Origin: Polyangiaceae bacterium
Lineage (GTDB): Bacteria > Myxococcota_A > Polyangia > Polyangiales > Polyangiaceae
Assembly: GCA_020849655.1 (NCBI GenBank)
Contig: JADLFU010000223.1
Span: 1 to 42,428, forward strand
Direction: 5' to 3'
DNA length: 42,428 nucleotides
Position 1 is the first letter of the stretch. Every line of letters begins with the position of its first letter. Shown here piece after piece: positions 15,008-23,017 of this stretch. A program made the position numbers and the translations under genes. The notes under the pieces are model-generated. The model did not search any database and was not told where the DNA came from. It worked only from the letters and a program-made list of their open reading frames with translations.

Positions 15008-17359
15008 CTACTTCTTCTGCTCGGCGCTCGCCGGGGATTGTGCGGGTGAAGCGGCGCCCAGGGCGCTGACGACGGAGGTGTTGCCGACGGCGAACGCGCG
15101 CCGCGCGAGCTCGGTGAGCGCCGCGGGAGTCGGCGGCGAGCTGGCCGCGCCGCCACGGAAGCGGTCGAGGACACGACGCCGCGGGGTCGCGCGGGCGCGC
15201 CAGTCGTCCTCGCGAGCAGCGGCGATCGCGCGGGCGAGCTCGGCCTCACCCGGAGCCTTCGCCGCTGCCGCGAGCGAGGCGGAGAGCTCCGACGCCGCGG
15301 TCTCGAGCGCCAGCGCCGGACCGGAGAGCTCGACCACGAGGAGCGTGGCGGCCCCCTCGCCGAGCAGGTACGCCCTCGCGGTCACGCCCTGGGCGCGCGC
15401 GGCCCGGGTGGCCGCCGCGTCGGGATCGCCGGCCCACGCCGCGAGCGCGGCCGCGAGGACTCGGTCTCGACCGTCGAGCTGGGCGACGACGTACGCGCGC
15501 GGGCCGAGCCCGACGGGCAGCGACGCCGCGCGCGCGCCGGGCGCGGGCCGCTCCCAGGCGCCCACCGACGGGCACGCGCGAGCCTCCGATCCGCGGGCCA
15601 GACGCTCGATCACCTCAGCTGCGGCCGTGGCGTGATCGACGCTGGAGGTCGCCACGACCGCCGCTCGCAGCGGCCCGCTCGCCAGCGCCGCCCAGCGTGA
15701 CCGCGCGGGCGCGACGCGCGCGAGTCCGTCGGTCGTACCCCAGGGAAGGAAGTGGCTGACCCGCCCGCGAGCGAGCGCCCCCACCACCGGCTCTTGCGCG
15801 CGCAGCGACGGCTCATCGAGGCGGACCAGCAACGCGACACGCGCGCGCTCCAGCGCCTCTGCCGCGGGAGGCCCCGAGAGCAGCGCGACCGCGGCGGCCC
15901 GGGCGACCCGCCGCACGTGATCGGCGGCGAGCTCGCCGGCGCGCGGGGGCGCGTGCGCGAGGATCCCCGCGTCGGTGGGCGACACCCACGGCTCGAGCGT
16001 GACGCCGTCCAGCTCGCGGGACGCCTGCGCGGTGACGACCGCGGCCGTCAGCCCCGCCCCCGCGTCGGCATCAGGGATGGGGCACGTCGAGCCGAGCGCG
16101 ACCCACGCCTCACGCTGCCCCGGCTCCGCCGCCGCGCGCACCTCCACGCCCGAGGACGAGGGCTGGCTCACCGAGAGCGCGCGCACGAGGCTCGCCTGCG
16201 CGTCACGCCTCGCGGCGTCGAGATCGGGCGCCTTGCCCCTCGGCGGTGCGACGCCCAGCGCGGCGAGGATCCTCGGGCGGGCGTCGGCGCGCGCGGCCCT
16301 GCCCATCAACGCCGCCGCCGCCGCCGCGTCGCGCGGATCGGCCTGGCTCGAGACGGCGCGCGCGATCGCGGACGGATCGGCGACGACCGGGCGCGCGAGC
16401 TCGTCCCGGAGCAGCCGGGCGACCCTGGCGGCGTCCTCTGCCTCGCCGTCCACCTCGACCTCGAGCGCCGTGCACGATCCTCGAGCGTGCGCGGTCGCCT
16501 GCGCGCGGGCGAGCCCCGGCGCGCCCGCGCGCGCGAGGTGCGCGGTCACGGCTCGCAGCTGGTCGGGGGAGGCCACCGTGAGCGCGTCGAACGGATCGCC
16601 CGACGCGCGCGCGACGACGACGCGCGTCGTGCCGCGGCGACGGGTCGGCTCCACGTACGCGAGCTCCGCGGACACGAGCTCCGCGCCCGCGCGCGCGCCC
16701 TCCCGCTGCCAGGGCTCGGCGCGGGCCACGGCCTCCGCGACCTTCGCCCCCACCGCAGCAGAGCCAACACATCCAACTGTCACCGTCGCCCAGCCCCCGG
16801 AGCGCTCGCGCGCGGCCTCGAGCGAGGTCGCGGTGACCTCGGCGCGTGGCTCGCCCGCGAGGCGCGCCTCGCCGGTGCAGTCGAGCAGGGGGCGCAGCGC
16901 GGGATCGTCCGCCGGGGTGAGCGCCGCCGTGCGCGCCGCGGCGAGGCGGATCGCGGCTCCTTCCTCTGCGATCGGCGACGTCAGCGCGCGGAGCACCTCG
17001 CGCGTCGCCCGCTCTGCGGCCTCCCCGTCGGGCACGACGACGCGCACCCGCAGGCCGAGCCGATCCGCCTGCCCGTCGACGCCCTGGACCCCCGCCTTCG
17101 CGAGCCGCACCTCGACCACGGCGAGGAGCCCCGTCGCCGCGACGAGATCGGGCAGCGCCACGTCGACCGCGAGCGCGCCGGCGGGATCGCCCTCTCGCGC
17201 CATCGCGACGACGACGGGCCGCCGGTCGAAGGATCGCGCGGCCAGCGCCGAGAGCTCCGGGCGCTCCTGGGCCGCGGGCGCGGACGGCGGCCGACCCTGC
17301 GGCGCGGGCGCGCAGCCGACGAGCGCAGCGCACGCGGCGAGAGACGCCGCGCGCCTCAC
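15008..17359 (-). CDS. Large lipoprotein, possible degenerate M16 (insulinase-like) peptidase homologue
   Basis: A 783-residue protein starting at GTG 17359, whose start overlaps the previous stop (GTGA). VRRAASLAACAALVGC is a lipoprotein signal with Cys16. The rest is Ala/Arg-rich alpha/beta sequence in what looks like repeated halves: LPDLVAATGLLAVVEVRLAKAG near residue 70 and, near the end, LLVVELSGPALALETAASEL and ALTELARRAFAVGNTSVVSALG, which resemble strands and helices of M16 domains. No HxxEH zinc motif is visible, so if it is an M16 homologue it is inactive. The assignment is tentative. A short patch with unusual codons (ACA GTT GGA TGT GTT) lies at about 16757-16783. It is co-directional with lipoproteins on both sides. 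Confidence 0.6.
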   Translation of the reverse strand: MRRAASLAACAALVGCAPAPQGRPPSAPAAQERPELSALAARSFDRRPVVVAMAREGDPAGALAVDVALPDLVAATGLLAVVEVRLAKAGVQGVDGQADRLGLRVRVVVPDGEAAERATREVLRALTSPIAEEGAAIRLAAARTAALTPADDPALRPLLDCTGEARLAGEPRAEVTATSLEAARERSGGWATVTVGCVGSAAVGAKVAEAVARAEPWQREGARAGAELVSAELAYVEPTRRRGTTRVVVARASGDPFDALTVASPDQLRAVTAHLARAGAPGLARAQATAHARGSCTALEVEVDGEAEDAARVARLLRDELARPVVADPSAIARAVSSQADPRDAAAAAALMGRAARADARPRILAALGVAPPRGKAPDLDAARRDAQASLVRALSVSQPSSSGVEVRAAAEPGQREAWVALGSTCPIPDADAGAGLTAAVVTAQASRELDGVTLEPWVSPTDAGILAHAPPRAGELAADHVRRVARAAAVALLSGPPAAEALERARVALLVRLDEPSLRAQEPVVGALARGRVSHFLPWGTTDGLARVAPARSRWAALASGPLRAAVVATSSVDHATAAAEVIERLARGSEARACPSVGAWERPAPGARAASLPVGLGPRAYVVAQLDGRDRVLAAALAAWAGDPDAAATRAARAQGVTARAYLLGEGAATLLVVELSGPALALETAASELSASLAAAAKAPGEAELARAIAAAREDDWRARATPRRRVLDRFRGGAASSPPTPAALTELARRAFAVGNTSVVSALGAASPAQSPASAEQKK

Positions 17360-18153
17360 AGCTCGACGTCGGAGGCGTCGCGAGGGGCGACGTGCAGCCC
17401 CGAGAACATCGTGACGATGCCGGTGACGCGCTTCAGACGCTGGTTCGCGGTGAGGCCGAGCTTGCCGATGTCGAAGAGCTCGTTCGAGATGCCGGGCGCG
17501 TCGACGGGCTTGACGCCCTCCTCGACGGGCGGCGCGCCCCCTCCCGGCCACGCGAACGGCGCGGCGAGCCGGCCGCTCGAGCCCTTCGGCGCCGCGGTGA
17601 GCACGACGTCCTCGAGCGTGACCAGCTGGCTGATCCATTTCTTCCCGGCGCCGTAGGTGAACAGATCCTCGAGCGGCGGCCGCGCGCCCGGCTGGCTGCC
17701 CGCCGCGTCGATGCGCAGCGACAGCGTCGAGCCGGACAGCTGCGGGGTCTTCCACGTCGGATCGAGGAACGCGAGGTTCGGGATCTGGAACTCCTCGAAG
17801 ATGCCCGAGACGTCGACGACGTCGTCGACGATCGGGCGGAAGGACGGCGGCGAGAACGCGGGCTTGAAGAGCTGCACCGCCTGGAACGGCCCGGGCTCGG
17901 CGGAGACGTCGGCGACGTAGATCGCGCCCTGCTGCCCCTGCCCCGTCTCGTCATACGCGTCGATCGCCGTCACGCGCGCGGTGACGTGCACGATCGAGGT
18001 CGGCGGCGGCGCCCCGCCCGGGGGAGACGTCAGATCTGCGATGCGGCCGTCGCCGAGGACCGAGCCCTTCACGGGGTGATCGAGCTTGTCGCCGCCGCCG
18101 GCGTCTCCGCACGCGGCGAGCGCCAGCACCGAGAGCAGTCCGAGCGCGCGCAC
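17356..18153 (-). CDS. Lipoprotein of unknown function
   Basis: A 265-residue protein starting at GTG 18153. Its signal is MRALGLLSVLALAAC, with Cys15 as the lipidation site, and a short GDAGGG spacer follows. The mature domain is beta-rich: VHVTARVTAIDAYDETGQGQQGAIYVADV (about residues 56-84), DVVDVSGIFEEFQI (about 112-125) and a C-terminal LKRVTGIVTMFSGLHVAPRDASDVEL. The last motif is like the end of OB-fold strands seen in bacterial extracellular nuclease-associated domains, so an OB-like fold is possible. No catalytic residues are evident. It is the first gene of the 18153-10180 run, and its stop overlaps the GTG of the next lipoprotein. Confidence 0.75.
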   Translation of the reverse strand: MRALGLLSVLALAACGDAGGGDKLDHPVKGSVLGDGRIADLTSPPGGAPPPTSIVHVTARVTAIDAYDETGQGQQGAIYVADVSAEPGPFQAVQLFKPAFSPPSFRPIVDDVVDVSGIFEEFQIPNLAFLDPTWKTPQLSGSTLSLRIDAAGSQPGARPPLEDLFTYGAGKKWISQLVTLEDVVLTAAPKGSSGRLAAPFAWPGGGAPPVEEGVKPVDAPGISNELFDIGKLGLTANQRLKRVTGIVTMFSGLHVAPRDASDVEL

Positions 18154-18223
18154 CGCCGAGCGTCTACCACGGATGCGCCCGCCGCTGCACTGGCCACCGC
18201 CCGCGCGCGCGCCGGTCGCGCGA

Positions 18224-19165
18224 TCAGACGATCCCGACCTCCGCCCGCAGCTCGACCAGCGGTCGGTCCATCAGCGGCCAGGGATCCCAGCCGTCGGTCG
18301 GATCGATCTTGCAGGCCAGCCCCCGCTGGAGCGCCGCGAAGACCCGCGGCGGATCGAGCATGCCCCGCGCGCCCGTGGCGACGGGCGAGACCGCGATGCC
18401 GAGGTGGAACTCCGCGATGCCGAACATCAGGAACGCGAACGGATCCTTCTCCTCGCGCTGGCACCCCGCGTGGAACGCGAGCACCTCGAGCTCGCCGTGC
18501 GGATCGGTGCCGTAACCCGACAGGACGTGCGTGAGATCGTGCAGCGTGATGACCTCGGGCGGGCTGCCCTTCTCGCCAGGGAAGCTGAACCCGTTGCTCG
18601 TGACGAACTCCGCGTACGCGCGCCCGAGCGACCCCTCGGGGCACCCCGCGAGCGCGCGGTAGCGCCCCGCGATCTCGGCGTCTTCGCGCAGCCCGGCCAT
18701 CGCCGCGAGCGAGCGCGCGAGCCAGCCGAGGCCCTTCTCCCGGGTCAGCTCGATCATCTTCTCCCGCGCGAAGAACCGGCGCGCGAGGTCGAAGCGGGCG
18801 CGCACGAGGTGCCTGTCCGCGAGGTGGCGCATCAGCGTCAGATCCGGCGTGTCGACGCCGAGCGCGCCCGCGTAGATCTCGAGCATGCGCGCCTCCTCCG
18901 TGCTCACCTCGCCGTCGACGAGCGACACGATCACCATCGCGCGCACGAGCTGCCGCCGCAGCGCGGGGCCTTGCACGCGGCGCGCGAGCTCGTCCGGCGA
19001 GATGGCCGTCAGCGCGTCGAGATCGTGGTCGCCGCCGAACAGGCGCTGGGCGGTCTCGAGCAGCGCCCGCTCCGACGCGTCGAAGCGCCCGTCCGCCATC
19101 GCGAGCATCTTCAGGACCCGCAGGCCGTGGGGCAGCACGTCGGGCGGCGGTCGCTGGAACTCCAT
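18224..19165 (-). CDS. TerB-like domain fused to a COQ4-like domain
   Basis: A 313-residue protein with no signal or membrane segment. Residues 15-120 resemble TerB/DjlA-type helical domains (MLAMADGRFDASERALLE, then VSLVDGEVSTEEARMLEIYA), which hold paired acidic metal-binding motifs. Residues 150-300 contain the COQ4 metal motif HDX2HX11E exactly: His209, Asp210, His213 and Glu225 in HDLTHVLSGYGTDPHGE. COQ4 in eukaryotes organises or catalyses ring modification in ubiquinone synthesis. The bacterial relatives are mostly uncharacterised. The start at 19165 is the first Met before the TerB-like region. It is divergent from yihY with 69 bases between. Function here is unknown. Confidence 0.8.
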   Translation of the reverse strand: MEFQRPPPDVLPHGLRVLKMLAMADGRFDASERALLETAQRLFGGDHDLDALTAISPDELARRVQGPALRRQLVRAMVIVSLVDGEVSTEEARMLEIYAGALGVDTPDLTLMRHLADRHLVRARFDLARRFFAREKMIELTREKGLGWLARSLAAMAGLREDAEIAGRYRALAGCPEGSLGRAYAEFVTSNGFSFPGEKGSPPEVITLHDLTHVLSGYGTDPHGELEVLAFHAGCQREEKDPFAFLMFGIAEFHLGIAVSPVATGARGMLDPPRVFAALQRGLACKIDPTDGWDPWPLMDRPLVELRAEVGIV

Positions 19166-19234
19166 GGGACGCGACGATACACGGCCCTCGCCGCCGGTGA
19201 CCTCCCGCGCGCGCTCGGCTATCCAGGCGCCTCG

Positions 19235-20050
19235 GTGAGCGAGCCCTCGATCCGCGCGCGGGACGCGGCCGCGTTCGTGAGAGCGCTGGCCGTCAGGCTC
19301 CTCGACCACGACGCGCCGCGCGCCGCGAGCGCGATCGCGTTCGACGCTTTCCTCAGCGTGATCCCGCTGCTCGCCGTGGCGGGCTGGGCGATCTCGAAGC
19401 TCGACTCGCCGGCGGACGTCGTGCTCGGCGCGGTCCTCGACGCCGCCGCGCCGCCGGTGCGCGATCTCGTGCGCGCCGAGCTCCCGCGGCTCGTGAGGGG
19501 CTCGGCCGCGATCCCGCCGGTGAGCGCGCTCGTGTTCCTCTGGGTCACGTCGTCGGGGCTCTCGGCCGCGATCGCCGAGCTGTCGCAGGTCTTCGGCGCG
19601 CCGCCCCCGCCGTTCTGGCGGCGCCGCCTGCTCGCGATCGGCTGGGTCATCGGCGGCGTCGCATCGATCGCGGTGCTCGGCGCGGTCACGCTCGCCCTGT
19701 CGCGGCTCGTCGGCGGCGGGCAGTTCTTCACGACGCTGCTGCCGCCCATCTTCGTCGTCGCGGCGCTCTCGCTGTTCTTCCGCACCGCGGCGCAGCGGCG
19801 GCGCGCGGTGGTGCTGCCTGGTGCCGTGGCGACGCTCGGGCTGTGGGTCGCACTGTCGTACGGGTTCGCGTTCTACGTCCGGAACCTCGCGCGGTACGCG
19901 ACGCTCTACGGCGGGCTCGCCGCCGTCGCAATGACGATGCTCTGGCTCTGGCTGCTGATGTTCGCGGTGCTGATCGGCGCGGAGACCAACGCGATGCTCG
20001 AGGAGCGCCTGCGCGCGGACGTCAGCGGCGGCCCACGAGCGACAGGCTGA
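19235..20050 (+). CDS. YihY/BrkB-family inner-membrane protein
   Basis: A 271-residue polytopic membrane protein starting at GTG 19235. It has about six hydrophobic segments: residues about 30-52 (IAFDAFLSVIPLLAVAGWAI), 88-110, 134-155, 164-182, 193-215 and 228-252 (MTMLWLWLLMFAVLIGAETN). The last block, with LYGGLAAVAMTMLWLWL and GAE-N, is the signature of the YihY/UPF0761 family. An older name linked the family to RNase BN, but that was shown to be another gene, so no enzyme activity should be assumed. Its 3' end overlaps the convergent FecR-like gene by 29 bases. Confidence 0.85.
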   Translation: MSEPSIRARDAAAFVRALAVRLLDHDAPRAASAIAFDAFLSVIPLLAVAGWAISKLDSPADVVLGAVLDAAAPPVRDLVRAELPRLVRGSAAIPPVSALVFLWVTSSGLSAAIAELSQVFGAPPPPFWRRRLLAIGWVIGGVASIAVLGAVTLALSRLVGGGQFFTTLLPPIFVVAALSLFFRTAAQRRRAVVLPGAVATLGLWVALSYGFAFYVRNLARYATLYGGLAAVAMTMLWLWLLMFAVLIGAETNAMLEERLRADVSGGPRATG

Positions 20051-21032
20051 GCTCGTCGACGCCCGGCTGGGCGCGCAGCCCCGCGGCGCCGTCCCGCACG
20101 CACTGCTCGACCGAGGGCTCGAGCGGCGGCGAGAACGCGAGCGTCAGCCCGCGGGCGGTGGAGGTCAGCGTGGCCCTCGTGTCGAACGTGATCTCGGCGG
20201 CGGCGCCGGCCATTCGCCTCGAGAAGCAGGCCTGCGCGACGGCGCGCACGCGCTCGCGCAGCGCCGCGGGCTCGAGCGTGACCTCGCGCGGGGCCGACCG
20301 AGCCGGCTGCGGCCTCGAGGACGCGGCGTCGACCGACGACGGCGAGAAGGGCTCGAGCGCGCCGACCTCGCCCGAGGACGCGTCCCGCGAGAACGTGCCG
20401 CCCGACGGCGCGTTCAGCGTCCACGTCGCGGGCCGATCGACGGGGCCGACCGCGACCACGCCGCGCTCGACGTCGACCCGCACGCGCTCCGCCAGGGACA
20501 CCTTGAACACCGTGCCGTGCACCGCGACGCGCGCGCCCGCCGCCACGACGACGAACCGCTCTGACGCGTGCCCTGGCACCACCTCGACGCGCACGCTGCC
20601 GCGCCTCAGCCTGACCGTCACGCGCTCCGGCGTGTCGTCGACGTCGGCGCTCGCGGCCTCGTCGAAGCTCCACGACGCGAACCCCGGACGCGCGAACGCG
20701 CGCGCGCCGTCGACCCGCACCCCCACCGCGGCCGACGCGATCGGAGGCGCGACCGCCGCCACGGGCGCGGCCGGCGCAGGCGCCCTCGGCGCGACGAACA
20801 GCCACGCTGCAGCCGCGGAGAGCGCGACGACCGACGCGCCACCCCACGCCCACCGCCTGCGCGCGTCGCCCCTCGCCTGCTGCTCGACGCGCGCGAGCAG
20901 CCTCGGCGCCATCGCGTCGAAATCGATCGACGGGCCGGGCTCGTCGCGCAGCTCACCCGACAGGCGCTCGAGCAGCGCCGCGTCGTCGCGGGTCACCTCG
21001 TCTCCGTAGGGGACTCGATCCTCGTCGGTCAT
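20022..21032 (-). CDS. FecR-like anti-sigma factor with an extra C-terminal domain
   Basis: A 336-residue protein. A cytoplasmic acidic N-terminus (residues 1-58) would hold the sigma factor. One membrane helix spans about residues 61-81 (WAWGGASVVALSAAAAWLF). The periplasmic FecR domain (about 120-230) includes VVVAAGARVAVHGTVFKVSL and RVRVDVERGVVAVG. The C-terminal 90 residues (AVAQACFSRRMAG, then PPLEPSVEQCVRDGA) resemble AgmX/PglI-type C-terminal domains with two Cys that could form a disulphide. That last assignment is tentative. Its ATG overlaps the stop of the sigma gene (ATGA), the usual arrangement for sigma/anti-sigma pairs. It presumably inhibits that sigma factor until an envelope signal arrives. 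Confidence 0.85.
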   Translation of the reverse strand: MTDEDRVPYGDEVTRDDAALLERLSGELRDEPGPSIDFDAMAPRLLARVEQQARGDARRRWAWGGASVVALSAAAAWLFVAPRAPAPAAPVAAVAPPIASAAVGVRVDGARAFARPGFASWSFDEAASADVDDTPERVTVRLRRGSVRVEVVPGHASERFVVVAAGARVAVHGTVFKVSLAERVRVDVERGVVAVGPVDRPATWTLNAPSGGTFSRDASSGEVGALEPFSPSSVDAASSRPQPARSAPREVTLEPAALRERVRAVAQACFSRRMAGAAAEITFDTRATLTSTARGLTLAFSPPLEPSVEQCVRDGAAGLRAQPGVDELSLSLVGRR

Positions 21033-21610
21033 GGCCTCTCCTTCGTCACGGCGCCGAGCCCCGCGAGGGACGGCTCGAGCTTCATCGCGGCGGCCAGCTC
21101 CTGCCTCGCGTAGAAGAGGCGCGTCCGCACCGTGAGCGCCGGCGCGCCGACGATCTCGGAGATCTCGGCCGAGGTCATCCCCTCGAGATCGTGCAGCACG
21201 AACACCGTCCGCTTCTTCTCGGCGAGCGCGTCGACGCACCGCTGGAACGCGCGCATCCTGCGCAGGCGGGCGGCGTCTTCGTCCGGCAGCGGCGAGGTCG
21301 ACGGCGCGCCCTCCGGGAGCTCGTCCGTGAGCTGGGGGCGGCTGCCCGCCGCGCGACGCGCCATCAGCACGACGTTCACGGTGACCCGGTGGAGCCACGT
21401 GGAGAACTTCGCGTCGCCCCGGAACTCGCCGAGCGACCGGTGCACCTGCAGGAACACCTCCTGCACGAGATCTTCGACCAGCTCCGGCTGCCGGCCCATC
21501 ATCCGGTGCACGAGCCGGGCGACGTCGGCGCGGTGGCGGCGAAAGATCTCGGTGAACGCCCCGCGGTCGCCCGCGCGGGCCCGCGCGACGAGCGCGCTCG
21601 CGTCATCCAT
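21029..21610 (-). CDS. ECF-family RNA polymerase sigma factor
   Basis: A 193-residue sigma-70-family factor of the extracytoplasmic-function class. Region 2 is at about residues 15-85, with RRHRADVARLVHRM, ELVEDLVQEVFLQVHRSL and FRGDAKFSTWLHRVTVNVVL. Region 4 is at about 130-180, with RTVFVLHDLEGMTSAEISEIVGAPALTVRTRLFYARQEL as helix-turn-helix. I chose ATG 21610 (MDDASALVARARAGD) because ECF factors begin just before region 2. A GTG at 21661 would add 17 residues. It is followed by its FecR-like anti-sigma factor with a 4-base overlap. Its target promoters were not identified. Confidence 0.92.
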   Translation of the reverse strand: MDDASALVARARAGDRGAFTEIFRRHRADVARLVHRMMGRQPELVEDLVQEVFLQVHRSLGEFRGDAKFSTWLHRVTVNVVLMARRAAGSRPQLTDELPEGAPSTSPLPDEDAARLRRMRAFQRCVDALAEKKRTVFVLHDLEGMTSAEISEIVGAPALTVRTRLFYARQELAAAMKLEPSLAGLGAVTKERP

Positions 21611-21712
21611 GAGGTTCGCCCGCGGGGGCCTCGTGAGGCCGAGGGTGAGGGCCGACTGCACGCGCGGGTAGGTTGCGGCGCGCGCGGCCGGCGTTCACGC
21701 GGGGGATCCGGC

Positions 21713-21796
21713 TCAGCCCTCGCGGCGCGCGTGGCCCAGCTGGGTCAGGTCTGCGACGACGAGCGCGGCGAGGGCGGCGAGGACGAACATCAGCAT
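21713..21796 (-). CDS. Possible 27-residue membrane peptide
   Basis: In the 284-base gap between the LLM-family gene and the sigma gene, the reverse strand encodes MLMFVLAALAALVVADLTQL ending in GHARREG. It is a single hydrophobic helix with a basic tail. No good ribosome site is seen at the ATG, and the frame is open further upstream (KQIQATARCEWETLADLL), so a longer non-ATG start is possible. It may be chance; nothing else is recognisable in the gap. Confidence 0.25.
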   Translation of the reverse strand: MLMFVLAALAALVVADLTQLGHARREG

Positions 21797-21894
21797 GCGC
21801 GCAAGCTGCGGGGACCGCGCGCGCTGGGCCAACAAATCGGCGAGAGTCTCCCACTCACACCTCGCAGTCGCCTGAATTTGCTTGGTTCTACCGC

Positions 21895-22974
21895 TCAGCG
21901 CCCCCGCAGCGCGACGACGCCGTCGGCCGCGCGCACGACGCCGGTCGCGACCACCTGGGCGACGCTGGGCAGCCGGCCCGGCGCCATCGCGTGCAGGTAC
22001 GCGGCGGTCGCGGGCCAGGACTGGGTGGCCGGCAGACCTAGCAGCGGCGTGTCGACGCCATGCGCCCCGAGCGTCGCGAGGCGCGCGCGGCACTCGAGCG
22101 GGTCGCCCGACACCGTCATCGCCTCGACCATCGCGTCGGGCACGGCGTCCTTCGCCTGCGCGCGGGTCGCGTGGTTCGCGTAGAGCTCCGTGATGCGCGC
22201 GCACTCGTCGCGGAACCCGAGCCCGCTCAGCAGCTCGCGGTAGAAATCGCCCATCCCGCCGACGTAGAACGAGATGATCTCCTTCGCGATCTTCGTCGCG
22301 CCGCGCCGCCCCATCGGGATGGCCGCAGTGATGAGCGCGACGTCGACGCTCGACGGATCGCGACCCGCGCGCCGGGCGCCCTCGTGCAGCGACGCGAGGC
22401 CGCGGTGCAGCTCCGCGTACGGCCAGAACGCCGGCATCCACCCGTCGGCGAGCTCACCCACGGCCTCGATCGCCTTCTGCTTCAGCGCGGCGATGTAGAT
22501 GGGCACGCGATGGGGGCCGCGGGTCGCGAGCTTGAAGGGCCGGTAGCGGTGCAGCTCCGCGCCGCACTGGTCGAGCGAGTCGCCGCGGAGCAGGCCGCGC
22601 ACGACCTTGATGGTGTCCTTCACCTGCGTCAGCGGCCTGTCGAACGGCCGGCCGTGGAACCCCTCGATCACGCGGTGGGCGCTCGTCCCCATGCCGAGCA
22701 AGAACCGCCCGCCGCTGATCTCGTCGAGCGTCGCCGCGCTCATCGCGATGAGGCCCGGCGAGCGCGAGAACACGTTGATGATGCCGGTGCCGAGCTTGAT
22801 GCGGCGGGTGTCCCTGGCCATCTCGGCGATGAGCGGGAACACGTCGTAGCCCCACGCCTCGGGCACCCAGAACGAGTCGTACCCGAGCTCGTCCGCGAGG
22901 CGCGCGGCCTTCAGGTACATCCGGCGATCGTAGCCCTTCCAGTACGCGACGACGCCGACGCGAGGCTTGGTCAT
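21895..22974 (-). CDS. LLM-class (luciferase-like) F420- or flavin-dependent oxidoreductase
   Basis: A 359-residue cytoplasmic TIM-barrel protein of the bacterial luciferase superfamily. Diagnostic parts are the N-terminal strand [37 protein letters not shown] (about residues 27-53), [39 protein letters not shown] (about 58-96) and GRPFDRPL. The pattern is that of F420-dependent N5,N10-methylene-H4MPT reductase-like proteins, so F420 is more likely than FMN, though not certain. The substrate is unknown. It lies 43 bases downstream of ppx/gppA on the same strand and is probably the last gene of the uppS operon. Confidence 0.88.
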   Translation of the reverse strand: MTKPRVGVVAYWKGYDRRMYLKAARLADELGYDSFWVPEAWGYDVFPLIAEMARDTRRIKLGTGIINVFSRSPGLIAMSAATLDEISGGRFLLGMGTSAHRVIEGFHGRPFDRPLTQVKDTIKVVRGLLRGDSLDQCGAELHRYRPFKLATRGPHRVPIYIAALKQKAIEAVGELADGWMPAFWPYAELHRGLASLHEGARRAGRDPSSVDVALITAAIPMGRRGATKIAKEIISFYVGGMGDFYRELLSGLGFRDECARITELYANHATRAQAKDAVPDAMVEAMTVSGDPLECRARLATLGAHGVDTPLLGLPATQSWPATAAYLHAMAPGRLPSVAQVVATGVVRAADGVVALRGR

Positions 22975-23017
22975 GCGCGCTCTCTAACGCCCCTCGCGCG
23001 CGCGGTCGAGGCGCCCC

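Noticed and set aside
21662-21894. A small RNA or tRNA gene in the gap upstream of the sigma factor
   Set aside because: No cloverleaf, no strong hairpin with T-run and no tRNA consensus arms were found by eye.
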